A stretch of DNA of 6,574 bases. Origin: SLQH01 sp964612995 (GTDB lineage: Bacteria > Planctomycetota > UBA11346). Positions within the stretch are counted from its first letter, which is position 1, and the number at the start of each line of letters is the position of its first letter. Both the position numbers and the translations under genes were made by a program. The notes beneath the pieces are model-generated. The model had not been told where the DNA came from, searched no databases, and saw only the letters and a program-made list of their open reading frames with translations. The stretch covers positions 1-6,574 of the forward strand of contig CAZTGE010000190.1 in NCBI GenBank assembly GCA_964612995.1. Direction: 5' to 3'. This document shows, piece by piece, positions 5,896-6,574 of the stretch.

Positions 5896-6451
5896 ACCAC
5901 GCGTTCCATCTCCGCAGCGGTGGTGTGCAGATAGCGCGTGATCACACTACCTGGCAGGACCGCCTCGGCGGCGACCTTGCGCCCGCGAACGAACGAGAAG
6001 CTTTGCGCCGTCGCCTTCTTGTCGCCGCTCGCATTGCCTTCGACGAACCAGTGCTGCGGGCTGACCGGCGCATGCGCGACGATGTACTCGCATACCGCCT
6101 GGGTGGCGATGGTGACCATGTTCTGGCCCGCGGCGTCACCGGTGCGGTAGATGCACAGCAGGTAGACGTGGTTGCCCTCGGTGTTGACCCGGATCTGGTC
6201 GAGGCTCCCGTGCCGGGTGGTGCTGGCGGCGACCTGCTTGAGTCGGTCCTCCTCTTCCAGCAGCCAGATGACGAAGCGCCCGACTTCCGCCAGATCGGCG
6301 AAGATGAACACCGGCGAGCGCGCCACGCCCTCGGCCAGCACCAGTGCGCGCACGCCACCGGCGCGCACCCACGATGCACGCTCGCGACCAGCGCCGCTTC
6401 CGAGGTCGCCAGCGGCAGCCAGTAATCGCCCTGGGCGTGGAGCCCGTTGAC
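5896..6451 (-). pseudogene. HMG-CoA reductase fragment, frameshifted and truncated at both ends
   Basis: This is the upstream half of the chimera, about 185 codons of a protein that is usually near 400 or more. It retains the stretch from VNGLHAQGD through the DAAGQNM and DKK motifs to YLHTTAAEM. Its 5' end stops at 6451, at the first base of repeat copy B, within what is normally the conserved PVGVAGPL..NG region. A one-base deletion or two-base insertion near 6365-6370 separates LVASVHRGC from VRAGGVRALVLAEG. HMG-CoA reductase is patchily distributed in Gammaproteobacteria, so the gene itself was probably acquired. Confidence 0.75.
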
Positions 6452-6566
6452 GCCTCGGTCGTCACTCGCCAGCTGCGCTGGCGTTTTCGGCGGCCCTGCG
6501 GGCCATTATCGCCGAAAATCGTTCCTCGGTCGGCCGGTCGCCCAGCCAGGCCTGGCTGGGCTCCGG
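6451..6566 (+). repeat. 116-bp structured repeat, copy B
   Basis: This is the second copy of the element at 4865-4980, in the same orientation and of the same length. The first hairpin has loop TGC instead of TAC (6467-6483). The third stem has loop GGCC instead of AGTC, which turns 6540-6561 into a perfect 22-bp palindrome. Both short direct repeats read CCTCGGTCG here instead of CCTCTGTCG. The copy abuts the broken end of the HMG-CoA reductase fragment and ends eight bases before the window edge. Confidence 0.85.
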
Positions 6567-6574
6567 TTTGCAGA

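Larger units (their letters stand above)
5205..6451 (-). pseudogene. HMG-CoA reductase / PEP synthase-like chimeric pseudogene
   Basis: Most of this is one frame, 5205-6368. Its first 155 codons or so are the middle of an HMG-CoA reductase, which makes mevalonate from HMG-CoA using NAD(P)H: TGDAAGQNMVT (nucleotide-binding loop), GNASGDKKATA (the DKK with the catalytic Lys) and GRKVAAEAVLPG. From about codon 160 it becomes a PEP synthase/PPDK-like protein: RGLGTTLVDGRVDVDTWRVD, then RRGRPQDIEWAWDGNRLWLL and QSRPITTL (end of the ATP-grasp domain), then NIAESYGGTTTPLTFSFA and LLNWYRLLACFPGYRP. Family-like sequence ends near 5290. Upstream, 6366-6451 encodes the preceding reductase residues (VNGLHAQGDYWLPLATSEAA) in another frame, so a frameshift lies near 6365-6370. 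The reductase lacks its N-terminal Glu motif, the DAAQN-type Asp and the final His. The PEP-synthase part lacks most of the ATP-grasp, the phospho-His and the PEP-binding barrel. It is very unlikely to be active. Confidence 0.8.

Noticed and set aside
5205..6368. A novel bifunctional HMG-CoA reductase/PEP synthase enzyme
   Set aside because: Essential catalytic parts of both partners are missing, the front is frameshifted and the 5' end is cut by a repeat, so a deletion-derived pseudogene is far more likely.
5184..6425. Longest plus-strand ORF on the right (413 codons)
   Set aside because: It is antisense to the HMG-CoA reductase/PEP-synthase chimera. It shows no recognisable motifs and has a shadow-like Arg/Gly/Asp/Pro composition.
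6451..6566. Integron attC site or tRNA-like attachment site
   Set aside because: I see no paired core sites of the attC type, no integrase gene and no tRNA-like fold. The three-hairpin layout fits neither.

Overview
The window is GC-rich DNA in which most protein remnants are broken. The overall feel (GC-rich, a HAMP-less chemoreceptor, a TM-anchored sigma factor with an extra C-terminal domain, many pseudogenes and structured intergenic repeats) suggests an accessory region of a Gammaproteobacterium, possibly a Chromatiales-like purple sulfur bacterium. That taxonomic call is an inference from family resemblance; no search was run.

Layout, left to right. Positions 52-743 (minus) hold a decayed DUF1835-type gene whose start is out of frame with its body and whose end runs into unrelated, less GC-rich sequence. 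Upstream of it, 747-1898 (minus) encodes an ECF-type sigma factor with a membrane segment and a C-terminal domain. It is split by a single in-frame TAG between sigma regions 2 and 4, while the frame is preserved on both sides. Positions 1899-2340 have no convincing gene but carry several inverted repeats, including a perfect 28-bp palindrome with a 2-base centre. Positions 2344-2580 (plus) are the C-terminal remnant of an AraC-family regulator. It converges on the one gene that looks intact, a 722-residue methyl-accepting chemotaxis protein at 2594-4762 (minus).

The right third is bounded by two direct copies of a 116-bp structured repeat (4865-4980 and 6451-6566) that differ at only seven positions, mostly in predicted loops. 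Between them lies an in-frame chimera: the middle of an HMG-CoA reductase joined to the middle of a PEP synthase/pyruvate phosphate dikinase-like protein. Both partners lack their other catalytic parts. The reductase is also frameshifted and is cut off exactly where repeat copy B begins. A small unassigned ORF (5038-5283) follows the breakdown of the PEP-synthase homology.

Apart from the chemoreceptor, I see no working pathway. The picture is a region of repeat-associated deletion and gene decay. The most interesting unexplained signal is the 116-bp repeat family, whose two copies diverge in a patterned way.
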